Shown: piece after piece, positions 1 through 6,122 of the stretch
How the letters are laid out: every line of letters begins with the position of its first letter
Numbering within the stretch: position 1 is the stretch's first letter
NCBI GenBank assembly: GCA_948468465.1
Contig: CAOKJJ010000164.1
Span: 1 to 11,278, forward strand
Length of the DNA: 11,278 nucleotides
Reading direction: 5' to 3'
From: an uncultured Eubacterium sp.
GTDB taxonomy: Bacteria > Bacillota_A > Clostridia > Lachnospirales > Lachnospiraceae
Program-made: the position numbers and the translations under genes
Notes under the pieces: model-generated
What the model was told of the DNA's origin: nothing
The model's database searches: none
Seen by the model: the letters and a program-made list of their open reading frames with translations, nothing else

Positions 1-70
1 ATATTATAGCGTGTGGACACAGAAAAGTCAAGAGGGAAAACAAAAAACATATTGAAATACGGGAAAAATA

Positions 71-142
71 GTAACAGTTCAGATAACCCTTGAACTGTTA
101 CGCATCCGGCCATTGCAAATCGCTTCGCGATGAGCCGGATGC
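71..142. repeat. Double palindromic (REP-like) element
   Basis: Two inverted repeats sit side by side. The first is an 11-bp perfect repeat (GTAACAGTTCA at 71-81, TGAACTGTTAC at 91-101) with a 9-base loop. The second pairs GCATCCGGC (102-110) with GCCGGATGC (134-142) and encloses a smaller hairpin, ATCGC-TTC-GCGAT (119-131). The GC-rich second part differs in composition from the AT-rich flanks. The core GCCGGATGC resembles the core of enterobacterial REP palindromes, but this is only a visual likeness. There is no U-run after either hairpin, so it is not an obvious terminator. It lies immediately left of the point where toxin homology begins, which suggests a dispersed palindromic element or the scar of an insertion or deletion. 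Bases 1-70 show no gene I recognise. Confidence 0.6.
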
Positions 143-148
143 CTGCAG

Positions 149-313
149 CCACTGTCTTCGTTTAAGTCTAAACATAAGAAAATGAAAGAAAGCGTAGACT
201 TTATCAAAATAAAAGATTATGCGGTTATCAACATAAACAATATGATTCCGGTTCCAAAAGAACAATTGATTGAATTAGATATCAATGCTGAAAAAGATTC
301 ACACTATAAGTTT
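149..313 (+). pseudogene. ToxN/AbiQ-family toxin fragment (type III TA)
   Basis: The plus-strand frame across 149-313 reads PLSSFKSKHKKMKESVDF, then an IKIKDYAVIN stretch, NNMIPVPKEQLIELDIN and EKDSHYK. This matches, from memory, the middle of ToxN/AbiQ/CptN endoribonucleases (typical: a PLSSPKPKH motif, then an IN-NNMIPVP segment, then LDIN and a DxxYK box). These enzymes are toxins inhibited by a repeat RNA and act in phage abortive infection. Only about 55 of the usual 165-180 residues remain. The frame is closed upstream by a TGA at 131-133 inside the palindromic element, so the roughly 50-residue N-terminus is missing. After residue 44 of the ATG at 182 the sequence no longer looks like the family and runs into the antisense end of the next gene. 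That ATG has no convincing ribosome site. No repeat-type antitoxin RNA or matching promoter is visible. It is best read as a dead remnant. Confidence 0.72.
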
Positions 314-355
314 GCCCCCATAGGGCATGATTCCAAATTTGGAAGTCATAGCTGG

Positions 356-1225
356 CTATGCCGCTCTTTTTCTCTTTTGGTGCATCTTCTCCCAACGAAG
401 TTCAATCTCCTTATAATAAAAGGCATTAATCTCCGCGCAAAACAGCAGAATATACATGCAAAAATAAATCCAGAACATCGTCAGCACAACCGTTGTCAGT
501 GAGCCATACATGGAAAATCCATTAAAATATCCGACATATATCGACACGCCGATCGAAAATATGTACCACACAACGGTACAAAGCACCGCGCCCGGCAGCT
601 GGTTGTGAAAATTTATTTTGTGCCCGACGACCGCCCTGCGGTCTGGCAGTGAATAAAAGGCCATCATGACGATAAAAATCATAATCGGCGTAATGATCAG
701 AATCCGAAAATCCAGTATCCTCGATACAACTCTTCCAATCACAGGCAGGTAATATATTAAAAGCTCTTCCAAAGAACGCCCGAAAATGATAAGCACTAAA
801 AACGTCACAATTGCGACAAGGAAGCTAAACGTATAGATCACTGCCTTAATCCGTAATATCAGCCAGCTCCGCTTTTCCTTTACGGCATTTACCTCATCCA
901 GCCCATCGGAAAGATAATGCAGCCCTTTCGAAGCCGACCAGATGGCTATTACCGCTGTCGTGGATAAGATTCCTGCTGATTCGGAAAACACTTCATCCAA
1001 AATCGTAATAATGACCGGTTCTAAATAATCCGGCAGATACTGATGCACCCACTGCAACAGCATCGCTTCTGAAATCGGTGTATACTGTATGAGCGTAATA
1101 AAAAACATCATAAGGGGCACAAGCGACATCATGATAAAAAAAGCTGTCTGCGCCGCATAAGCGCCGATATTGTCTTCTTTGCATTTATCAAGCAGCCGCA
1201 GGCCGTCTAAAAACATTCGTTTCAT
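356..1225 (-). CDS. YihY/BrkB-family integral membrane protein
   Basis: This encodes a 289-residue polytopic inner-membrane protein of the YihY/virulence factor BrkB family. The cellular role of the family is not settled; the old RNase BN assignment is known to be wrong. The start at 1225 is preferred because AGGAAGG lies 7 bases upstream; an in-frame start further out (1276) lacks such a site. About six membrane segments are visible near residues 25-47, 85-105, 128-149, 172-192, 209-231 and 242-267. Family hallmarks are AYAAQTAFF in helix 1, WSASKGLHYLSDGLDEV near residues 96-112, RSWLILRIKAVIYT near 119-132, and the SMYGSLTTVV then FCAEINAF region near 238-269. The C-terminus is short and basic. 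It lies 81 bases downstream of the SpoIID-domain gene in the same direction, so it is probably co-transcribed. No clear intrinsic terminator follows it. Confidence 0.9.
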   Translation of the reverse strand: MKRMFLDGLRLLDKCKEDNIGAYAAQTAFFIMMSLVPLMMFFITLIQYTPISEAMLLQWVHQYLPDYLEPVIITILDEVFSESAGILSTTAVIAIWSASKGLHYLSDGLDEVNAVKEKRSWLILRIKAVIYTFSFLVAIVTFLVLIIFGRSLEELLIYYLPVIGRVVSRILDFRILIITPIMIFIVMMAFYSLPDRRAVVGHKINFHNQLPGAVLCTVVWYIFSIGVSIYVGYFNGFSMYGSLTTVVLTMFWIYFCMYILLFCAEINAFYYKEIELRWEKMHQKRKRAA

Positions 1226-1306
1226 ATTTTTTCCTTCCTGATTGCTTCCTAAAGTAACAGCCATTCTTTCAATCATTTATCTTCGAGCATGTCACGAAAT
1301 AGATTT

Positions 1307-3442
1307 TCATGGCAGCTCCTTACGCACCTGGACTCCATCATAAAAGAATGTCAGAATTTTTTTGTAATCCCATCCTGCCTGCGCCATCCCGGCAGCGCCA
1401 TACTGGCTCATGCCCATGCCATGTCCGTTGCCCCCGCCAGTCAGAATGAAGCGTCCGCTTTTTTTCTGAAACGCAATGGAAAAATACGCGCTTGGCAAAA
1501 ATCTGGAGGCCTTATCTGTCGTACCGTCCGCATAAGTAATCTGCTCCATTGCACAGCCGATAATTGAACGTATGTTATATTCCGACTTAACTTCCACTTT
1601 ACCAAACTCAAACTGAATGGTCAATACTAAAACCGCTCCGCTTTTGCCTCTTTTGGAACAATACATGTTTTTAATACCGCCAAATCCTTTCAGCGACGAT
1701 ACTTTCCGAACTTTTTTCTTTGCCGTGGAATAAAATGCAAACTGATCCGGGTTGATCTCCTTCCGCAGCCTGATCTTTTCCTTGATCTCCTTGACACAGG
1801 CGCTTGGCTCCGCTTTTGCCTGCCAGCGGTAATACCGGCTGCTGCTGTCAAATACATCCGGCTCTTTGGCTTTGATATATTTCTTAAAATCCGCCTCATC
1901 TGACAGATCCAGCTTCTTTCCTGTTTTTTCCGACGGATTTAACGACTTGATCTTTAAATACGGATAGTCGTCTGCGTCCTGGCCCCAGATTTCCATATTT
2001 GAAGTACGCCCGAACGAAGAAGAAAAATAATAGGCATTTACAATTTCATCGTCTGCGTACATGATTTCTCCCGCGGTCGCTTCCACTGCCTGTATATCCG
2101 CTTCCACTGCCTCGGATTTATTATAAACCTGATAATTCGTACTGTCGTCAATCTGTGCATGATAATCGCTGTAATCGCCGGCTGCCATCTGTCGGTATAC
2201 ATAGCTGCGCGCACAGACCGCCTGTGCCTTTAACGCTTCCTGGCCGAAAGAAGCCGGCATTTCACTGGCCACTACCGAATACAAATATTTTTCAATATTT
2301 ACCTCATTGACGATATAATACCCCTGCGCATCTTTGTATACGTTTACGCTGCCATAATATCCTTTCGAGACACGGTTGCCTTTTTTATCTGTAAGATACA
2401 GCTTGCTGTCTGCATCAGCCGGCTGTGCTGCCGCATATTTACCCTTTTTTATTTTTAACTTCTTAACCGAAACAATGTCTGACTTTTTATGTACTGTTTT
2501 TTTCCCATTCTTTTTTATCGTCCATTTGCCGTCGCAAGCCAGATAAATCTGGTCATAATGCACAGCCCCCTGATTCAGCAGCAGTACTTTTACCGTATCA
2601 GGCAGTTTTTCCGCCGCTTTTTTTTCCTGTACGGTTTCGTTTGCAGCATCCGACGCATTGTTTTTTACAATTTGCTTGATTTTCGTAACAGCGCCGCCTT
2701 TGATGCAAAGCGTACAGGAAGCCTTAGCAGCTTCTTTTAGTTCTTTAAGACCTGCCCCGTCGTTGCAAGCGATCTCATACTCTTGCTGGTCATAGACCGC
2801 CTGCACTTTATTTTTGGAACCCGCGCTGGCCTGAACCTGACGCAGCGCGATTGTTTTATCAGACTCTGCTTTTATCCCCAAAATCTTTTCGCCCATGACA
2901 TACATCCCATACGTATGAAATTCCTCCAGCCCCTTCGCAGGGCATGCAAGCTCCAGCAGGCCATCCTGTGTCCGGCATAATTTACCATCCAAAGACAACA
3001 CCAAAGCTGTCTTTTTTAAGACAGCGCCCTCCAAATCCAGATAATCCAAAATCTGTTCATAACAATCCATGACTTTTTCCCGCTTTAAACGCTCATTACC
3101 TCCAGCCAGCGACAGGATGCCTGCAAGTCCGATATTTTGAATCAAATCTTTGATCTGCCCCTGTGTGATATAAGAATCTGTATCCTCTTCCCATTCTTTT
3201 GGAAGTGCATCCTCAGGCAAAAACGACATACAGGATGCCAACTCTGCTTTTGTCACAAAAGAAAGCGCAGATTCTTCATTTCTATAACGAAACACAAAAA
3301 GCAGCAGTCCCATCACACAAACAATGACTGCCGCAATTACCGCAGTTTTTATACCCAAACCAACAGATCTGCTTCCCCCTCCAGCCGGACGCATGTGCTT
3401 CGTGCCATATTTTTTTAATTTTTCTGCTCTGTCCATATCCAT
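1307..3442 (-). CDS. Membrane-anchored SpoIID/LytB-domain protein, long N-terminal region
   Basis: The ATG at 3442 (711 residues) is chosen because GGAG lies 9 bases upstream. A TTG five codons earlier overlaps that ribosome site itself. One membrane helix (about residues 29-51) follows a basic N-terminus, so the bulk should lie outside the membrane. A region of about 230 residues without recognised motifs comes next. The SpoIID-type domain runs from about residue 283 (VKVLLLNQG) to the end. It contains YLYSVVASEMP, then a QEALKAQAVCARSYVYRQM segment with the expected catalytic Glu near residue 394, and the C-terminal GNGHGMGMSQYGAAGMAQ motif. Known SpoIID is a lytic transglycosylase acting on denuded peptidoglycan during engulfment; LytB relatives modify wall hydrolases. 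The protein is about twice the length of classical SpoIID and no other sporulation gene is adjacent, so I assign only wall-glycan cleavage or wall modification, not strictly the sporulation SpoIID. Confidence 0.88.
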   Translation of the reverse strand: MDMDRAEKLKKYGTKHMRPAGGGSRSVGLGIKTAVIAAVIVCVMGLLLFVFRYRNEESALSFVTKAELASCMSFLPEDALPKEWEEDTDSYITQGQIKDLIQNIGLAGILSLAGGNERLKREKVMDCYEQILDYLDLEGAVLKKTALVLSLDGKLCRTQDGLLELACPAKGLEEFHTYGMYVMGEKILGIKAESDKTIALRQVQASAGSKNKVQAVYDQQEYEIACNDGAGLKELKEAAKASCTLCIKGGAVTKIKQIVKNNASDAANETVQEKKAAEKLPDTVKVLLLNQGAVHYDQIYLACDGKWTIKKNGKKTVHKKSDIVSVKKLKIKKGKYAAAQPADADSKLYLTDKKGNRVSKGYYGSVNVYKDAQGYYIVNEVNIEKYLYSVVASEMPASFGQEALKAQAVCARSYVYRQMAAGDYSDYHAQIDDSTNYQVYNKSEAVEADIQAVEATAGEIMYADDEIVNAYYFSSSFGRTSNMEIWGQDADDYPYLKIKSLNPSEKTGKKLDLSDEADFKKYIKAKEPDVFDSSSRYYRWQAKAEPSACVKEIKEKIRLRKEINPDQFAFYSTAKKKVRKVSSLKGFGGIKNMYCSKRGKSGAVLVLTIQFEFGKVEVKSEYNIRSIIGCAMEQITYADGTTDKASRFLPSAYFSIAFQKKSGRFILTGGGNGHGMGMSQYGAAGMAQAGWDYKKILTFFYDGVQVRKELP

Positions 3443-3483
3443 ATATGATTGCTCCAAAAAATATTCAGCTGTTACATGCCATA

Positions 3484-3507
3484 ATACATATGTATACGGG
3501 AATCCCG
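3484..3507. promoter_or_regulatory. Palindromes upstream of the SpoIID-domain gene
   Basis: A perfect 12-bp palindrome, ATACATATGTAT (3484-3495), is followed by CGGG-AAT-CCCG (3497-3507). They lie 42-65 bases upstream of the chosen start. A promoter must lie between the terminator at 3538-3567 and the gene. On the minus strand TTGGAA and TATACA with an 18-base spacer is a possible but weak pair. A sporulation sigma-E promoter is equally conceivable. The palindrome could be an operator overlapping the -10 region. Confidence 0.3.
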
Positions 3508-3537
3508 CTGTTTATTCCAATCATCCATTTATACTAT

Positions 3538-3567
3538 AAAAGAAGCTGCGAAAATGCAGCTTCTTTT
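3538..3567 (-). terminator. Intrinsic terminator after the 6S RNA/repeat unit
   Basis: AAAAGAAGCTGC (3538-3549) pairs perfectly with GCAGCTTCTTTT (3556-3567) around a 6-base loop. It carries T-runs on both sides, so it could work in either direction. On the minus strand it closes whatever transcript continues past the 6S RNA and separates it from the SpoIID-domain gene. Confidence 0.85.
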
Positions 3568-3780
3568 TACTTTTGTATGCCATTTCATGATTATCTTTTG
3601 TATCCCGACAAATCATTGTCTTCTGTTTTTTACAGCTTTTGTAATTGTTCCTTAACGTGAACCTCATCCTTCGTTAAAGACCTTAACCTTGTCCAAATCT
3701 TTTGCATTCTGTTTGATTGTTCTTTTGTATGATAACAGTTGGATTTTCTTTCGTTCTTTCCAGTTTCTTTTGTACTTCCT
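3568..3780 (-). other. Non-coding tail between 15-nt repeats and terminator
   Basis: No convincing gene is present in this stretch. Read on the minus strand it is A-rich and contains TACAAAAG at 3570-3577, 3595-3602, 3636-3643, 3722-3729 and 3767-3774, plus a near copy (TGCAAAAG) at 3699-3706. Several short lysine-rich frames exist here, for example 3664-3801 (45 codons) and 3630-3707 (25 codons). They have weak or no ribosome sites, and a lysine-rich product is what A-rich DNA gives by chance. It may be an extended 3' tail of the 6S transcript or a decayed coding sequence. Confidence 0.4.
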
Positions 3781-3870
3781 TAACATGTCTGATCTTAACA
3801 TGTTTTATCTTAATATATCTGATCTTAACATGTTTTATCTTCATACATCTGATCTTAACATGTCTTAGAT
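3781..3870 (-). repeat. Six 15-nt tandem repeats behind the 6S RNA
   Basis: Exactly six adjacent 15-base units fill this stretch. On the plus strand they are TAACATGTCTGATCT, TAACATGTTTTATCT, TAATATATCTGATCT, TAACATGTTTTATCT (identical to unit 2), TCATACATCTGATCT and TAACATGTCTTAGAT. TGATCT- and TTATCT-type units alternate, so there is also a 30-base super-period. Five-codon periodicity produces a minus-strand frame (TTG start at 3889, end at 3683) with HVKIR/xxKIK pentapeptides. That frame starts inside the 6S RNA and lacks a good ribosome site, so I do not call it a gene. The array begins only 5 bases from the 6S terminal stem. Confidence 0.85.
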
Positions 3871-3875
3871 AGAGT

Positions 3876-4066
3876 AAAAGTACTCCCAAAATGCCGGTCC
3901 TGCAATTTTGACTCCTAGCAAAGCTAGGTGGGTAACCTCAATGAAGCTTCTGCCTTCCACTGCGTAATGATGGCCTGACATCCACTCCAAAATCTTGGAA
4001 TCCCGTAAAAGAAAATGTAGGTTCAAAATAGCAGGTTATCGAACACCCCAGGAAAGTACTTTTATT
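3876..4066 (-). ncRNA. ssrS: 6S RNA
   Basis: On the minus strand the RNA opens with AAAAGTACTTTCC, which pairs with GGGAGTACTTTT at its 3' end to form a 12-bp terminal stem including G-U pairs. Directly inside lie CTGGGGTGTTCG on the 5' side and GGACCGGCATTTTGGG on the 3' side, typical of Clostridia 6S RNA. The middle has the GGATGTCAGGCC box and a terminal hairpin, CCTAGC-TTT-GCTAGG. The length of about 190 nt fits the family. 6S RNA mimics an open promoter and binds housekeeping RNA polymerase, adjusting transcription in stationary phase or nutrient limitation. It lies downstream of pckA in the same direction but has its own strong promoter. Ends are inferred from the closing stem. Recognition is from memory of the Firmicute 6S consensus, not a covariance search. 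Confidence 0.9.
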
Positions 4067-4073
4067 AAAATTG

Positions 4074-4102
4074 ATTATACTCTACTATGTGCAGTATTGC
4101 AA
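4074..4102 (-). promoter_or_regulatory. 6S RNA promoter
   Basis: On the minus strand TTGCAA (4102-4097) and a perfect TATAAT (4079-4074) are separated by 17 bases. The predicted start, about 8 bases downstream at 4065-4066, falls just before the AAAAGTAC of the 6S terminal stem. This supports both calls. Confidence 0.85.
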
Positions 4103-4198
4103 CAATTATTTACATACAAGATGATGTATTTTATGGTATTTTTATTTACTGCAGCTTCCTGACGTTAATTCCTTCACGTAAATGGCAGAAAACAGCTT

Positions 4199-5905
4199 CT
4201 ATAATGTGTTAGCCTGATCTACCACTTTTTGAATTGCCTCTGCCGCGTCTGCAGGAAGCTTGTTAAATCCGCCTTCTTTTGTATCCAGTTCTTTCACGTT
4301 ATTTAAACGGTCGCTCATGCGCGCCTTCATCTGGCTTACATAATCTTTATCACTCAAATCCGGAACAAAGCCTTCCCACTCAAAAATTTCAATATCCGTA
4401 AATGGTCCCCAAGGCTTAAAGTCCGCCCTGTTTTCCACGATCGCTTCCAAAATGCCAAGCGTATCCTTCGGCTGAACTTTCTTACCCATAAAATCGCCTG
4501 TGTTGATAATGTAGCAGTCTACATTCTTTTCTGCGACAAGCTTTTTAAACTTTTCATAGTCATTGACAAGCGGATACGTACGGAATGGATTTGCATACGG
4601 CTCAATGACAAGCGCATTCGGATCTACGCCAGGAGCAAGTCTTTCCGCTGTAGATCTCTTCGTCGCTAATGTTGCGCCCATAACGGATGCAAGGGAAGCG
4701 CCTTTTAATTTTACAACCGGCGGAAGCGTCTGGTCTTTCATAATCCAGAAAATCGCGTTTACCGGGCTTTCAATTTTATCCACACGGTTCGGTGACCACA
4801 ATTTGGATTTGATCGCACGTCCGTTGCCGTTACGGATGTCTTCGGTAACAAGAACGACTTTGCCATCCTCATCCAATGTCGCGGAACAGTTCTGAGCCGT
4901 TAACAAGAACTTATTGTCTTCACAGGCAGTCGGATAATCCGCTGTCTTGTCAAAATAGGTCGGCTCTAACGCAATCGAAGCGCACGTATCCGTATTGATT
5001 ACAAATGCGTCATCATGCAGTACTTTAATGGAAGGATATTTGCCGTCATGTTTTGCATGTGTTAACGTAGACTTTCCGGAACCTGACAGTCCAAATACAG
5101 CTGCCACATATTTCGATCCGTCATCTCTTGTATACTCTTTTTGTCCGCCGTGGCAGGATGCATAGCCGTTTCTGTTTGCGATTGCCCATGCCAGCGTTAA
5201 TGTGCCTTTTTTATGCTCGCCAAAATATCTCATGCCAAGGATTGCCGCACAGTTCGTTTCTGTATTAAAGTAGCAAAGGCACTTGCCGTCACATACATCT
5301 GTCTGATCAGAACCTGTCCACTGCGGGTCAGAGAAAATATATACGTCTGGCTCATTGCCGTTTCCAACCGGCACAGATTGTTTATACATCTTTGTATACG
5401 TATCATTCATATACTGGAAGTTCAGCATCCAGTTATAAAGGATATTTTCTTCGCCTTCCGGAATAAGCAGATGCGCTTTTACCATAAATTCCGGATCCAG
5501 TCCGATAAATACCTGCGCATGATACATCGTTTTCCAGCGTGTATCGTATACCGCATCCATCAGAATCTTATCCAGCTTCGCGCAGTCAGTGCCCTCTTTG
5601 CCTGTGATTCTTCTGGCAGCCGCATAACGTCCGGTAATAGAACCATCATTAAATAACAATACTTTTGCTTCCGGCTCCAATCCGATCTCTTCTGCTTTAT
5701 ATACCGGCATATCTGTAACAACCGTTCCCGGTGAATTTTTTGCCAGCTCATAAGCTTCCCTTAACGTATTCACCTTCACAACATTATTGCCATAAAACGG
5801 AGCTTCAATGATCGCACGCGTATTTGTGACCGGAGAACTTGCCTTTGGAAATCCTACCTTATTCGGGCCGATCTCGGTTCTTGGATAAAAAGCTTTTGTT
5901 GACAT
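4199..5905 (-). CDS. pckA: Phosphoenolpyruvate carboxykinase (ATP)
   Basis: This 568-residue cytosolic enzyme interconverts oxaloacetate plus ATP with PEP, CO2 and ADP. In fermenting anaerobes it often runs in the carboxylating direction. The P-loop reads GLSGSGKST at residues 272-280, with Lys278 and Ser279 placed as the nucleotide-binding Lys/Thr of E. coli PckA. It is followed by the metal-binding Asp pair in LHDDAF (298-299). Upstream are FNTETNCAAILGMRYFGEHKKG (213-234) and NRNGYASCHGG (244-254), which occupy the place of the E. coli motif before the P-loop. The enzyme is somewhat longer than the usual 520-540 residues and its motifs depart from the E. coli type (SGK-S instead of TGK-T, LHDDAF instead of IGDDEH), so it belongs to a divergent clostridial branch. 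AAGGAGGA lies 8 bases before the ATG. It is divergent from citrate synthase. No clear terminator separates it from the 6S RNA. Confidence 0.92.
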   Translation of the reverse strand: MSTKAFYPRTEIGPNKVGFPKASSPVTNTRAIIEAPFYGNNVVKVNTLREAYELAKNSPGTVVTDMPVYKAEEIGLEPEAKVLLFNDGSITGRYAAARRITGKEGTDCAKLDKILMDAVYDTRWKTMYHAQVFIGLDPEFMVKAHLLIPEGEENILYNWMLNFQYMNDTYTKMYKQSVPVGNGNEPDVYIFSDPQWTGSDQTDVCDGKCLCYFNTETNCAAILGMRYFGEHKKGTLTLAWAIANRNGYASCHGGQKEYTRDDGSKYVAAVFGLSGSGKSTLTHAKHDGKYPSIKVLHDDAFVINTDTCASIALEPTYFDKTADYPTACEDNKFLLTAQNCSATLDEDGKVVLVTEDIRNGNGRAIKSKLWSPNRVDKIESPVNAIFWIMKDQTLPPVVKLKGASLASVMGATLATKRSTAERLAPGVDPNALVIEPYANPFRTYPLVNDYEKFKKLVAEKNVDCYIINTGDFMGKKVQPKDTLGILEAIVENRADFKPWGPFTDIEIFEWEGFVPDLSDKDYVSQMKARMSDRLNNVKELDTKEGGFNKLPADAAEAIQKVVDQANTL

Positions 5906-5945
5906 TTATATTTTCCTCCTTAAACTATAATTTAATAGGATTAAA

Positions 5946-5966
5946 TTCCCACAATCAGAGTGGGAA
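5946..5966. promoter_or_regulatory. Operator-like inverted repeat in the pckA leader
   Basis: TTCCCAC (5946-5952) and GTGGGAA (5960-5966) form a perfect 7-bp inverted repeat around 7 bases. It lies about 10-30 bases downstream of the predicted pckA transcription start and 41-61 bases before the ATG. A repressor bound here would act as a roadblock. Alternatively the mRNA could fold into a small hairpin. The regulator is unknown. Confidence 0.45.
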
Positions 5967-5981
5967 AACTCACTACCATAA

Positions 5982-6009
5982 ACTATACACTATGTTACTT
6001 TTTTGTCAA
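5982..6009 (-). promoter_or_regulatory. pckA promoter
   Basis: On the minus strand a perfect TTGACA (6009-6004) and TATAGT (5987-5982) are separated by 16 bases. The predicted start near 5975 gives a leader of about 70 bases containing the inverted repeat at 5946-5966. Confidence 0.75.
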
Positions 6010-6068
6010 TCTTTTTTCTTAATTTTTTATGAAAATTGCAAAAACTTAATGAAACTGAATAATTTTTC

Positions 6069-6098
6069 TTGTTTTCATGTTTTATCCTGTGTTAAGAT
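6069..6098 (+). promoter_or_regulatory. Possible citrate synthase promoter
   Basis: TTGTTT (6069-6074) and TAAGAT (6093-6098) lie 18 bases apart, and TGT directly before the -10 makes it an extended type. The match is weak, and transcription would start only about 18 bases before the ATG, close to the ribosome site. The upstream AT-rich stretch offers other options. Confidence 0.3.
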
Positions 6099-6122
6099 AG
6101 GTGGCAGACAGGAGGTATGCAT

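Noticed and set aside
331..344. Palindrome TTCCAAATTTGGAA as terminator of the YihY-family gene
   Set aside because: It is AT-rich, has no loop and no U-run on the minus strand. It may be chance or a binding site.
182..502. Complete 106-codon gene on the plus strand
   Set aside because: Only its first 44 codons show family likeness. The rest is antisense to the YihY-family gene and has no coding character.
3781..3870. CRISPR array
   Set aside because: The units are contiguous 15-mers with no spacers and there are no cas genes.
3781..3870. ToxI-type antitoxin RNA for the toxin remnant at 149-313
   Set aside because: It lies 3.5 kb away on the other strand behind a 6S RNA. Type III antitoxin repeats directly precede their toxin gene.
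3683..3889. 68-codon minus-strand frame with HVKIR pentapeptide repeats
   Set aside because: The TTG start lies inside the 3' stem of the 6S RNA without a ribosome site, and the peptide repeat is a simple result of the 15-nt array.
5213..5656. 147-codon plus-strand frame inside pckA
   Set aside because: It is antisense to well-conserved PEP carboxykinase sequence and has no ribosome site or family likeness.
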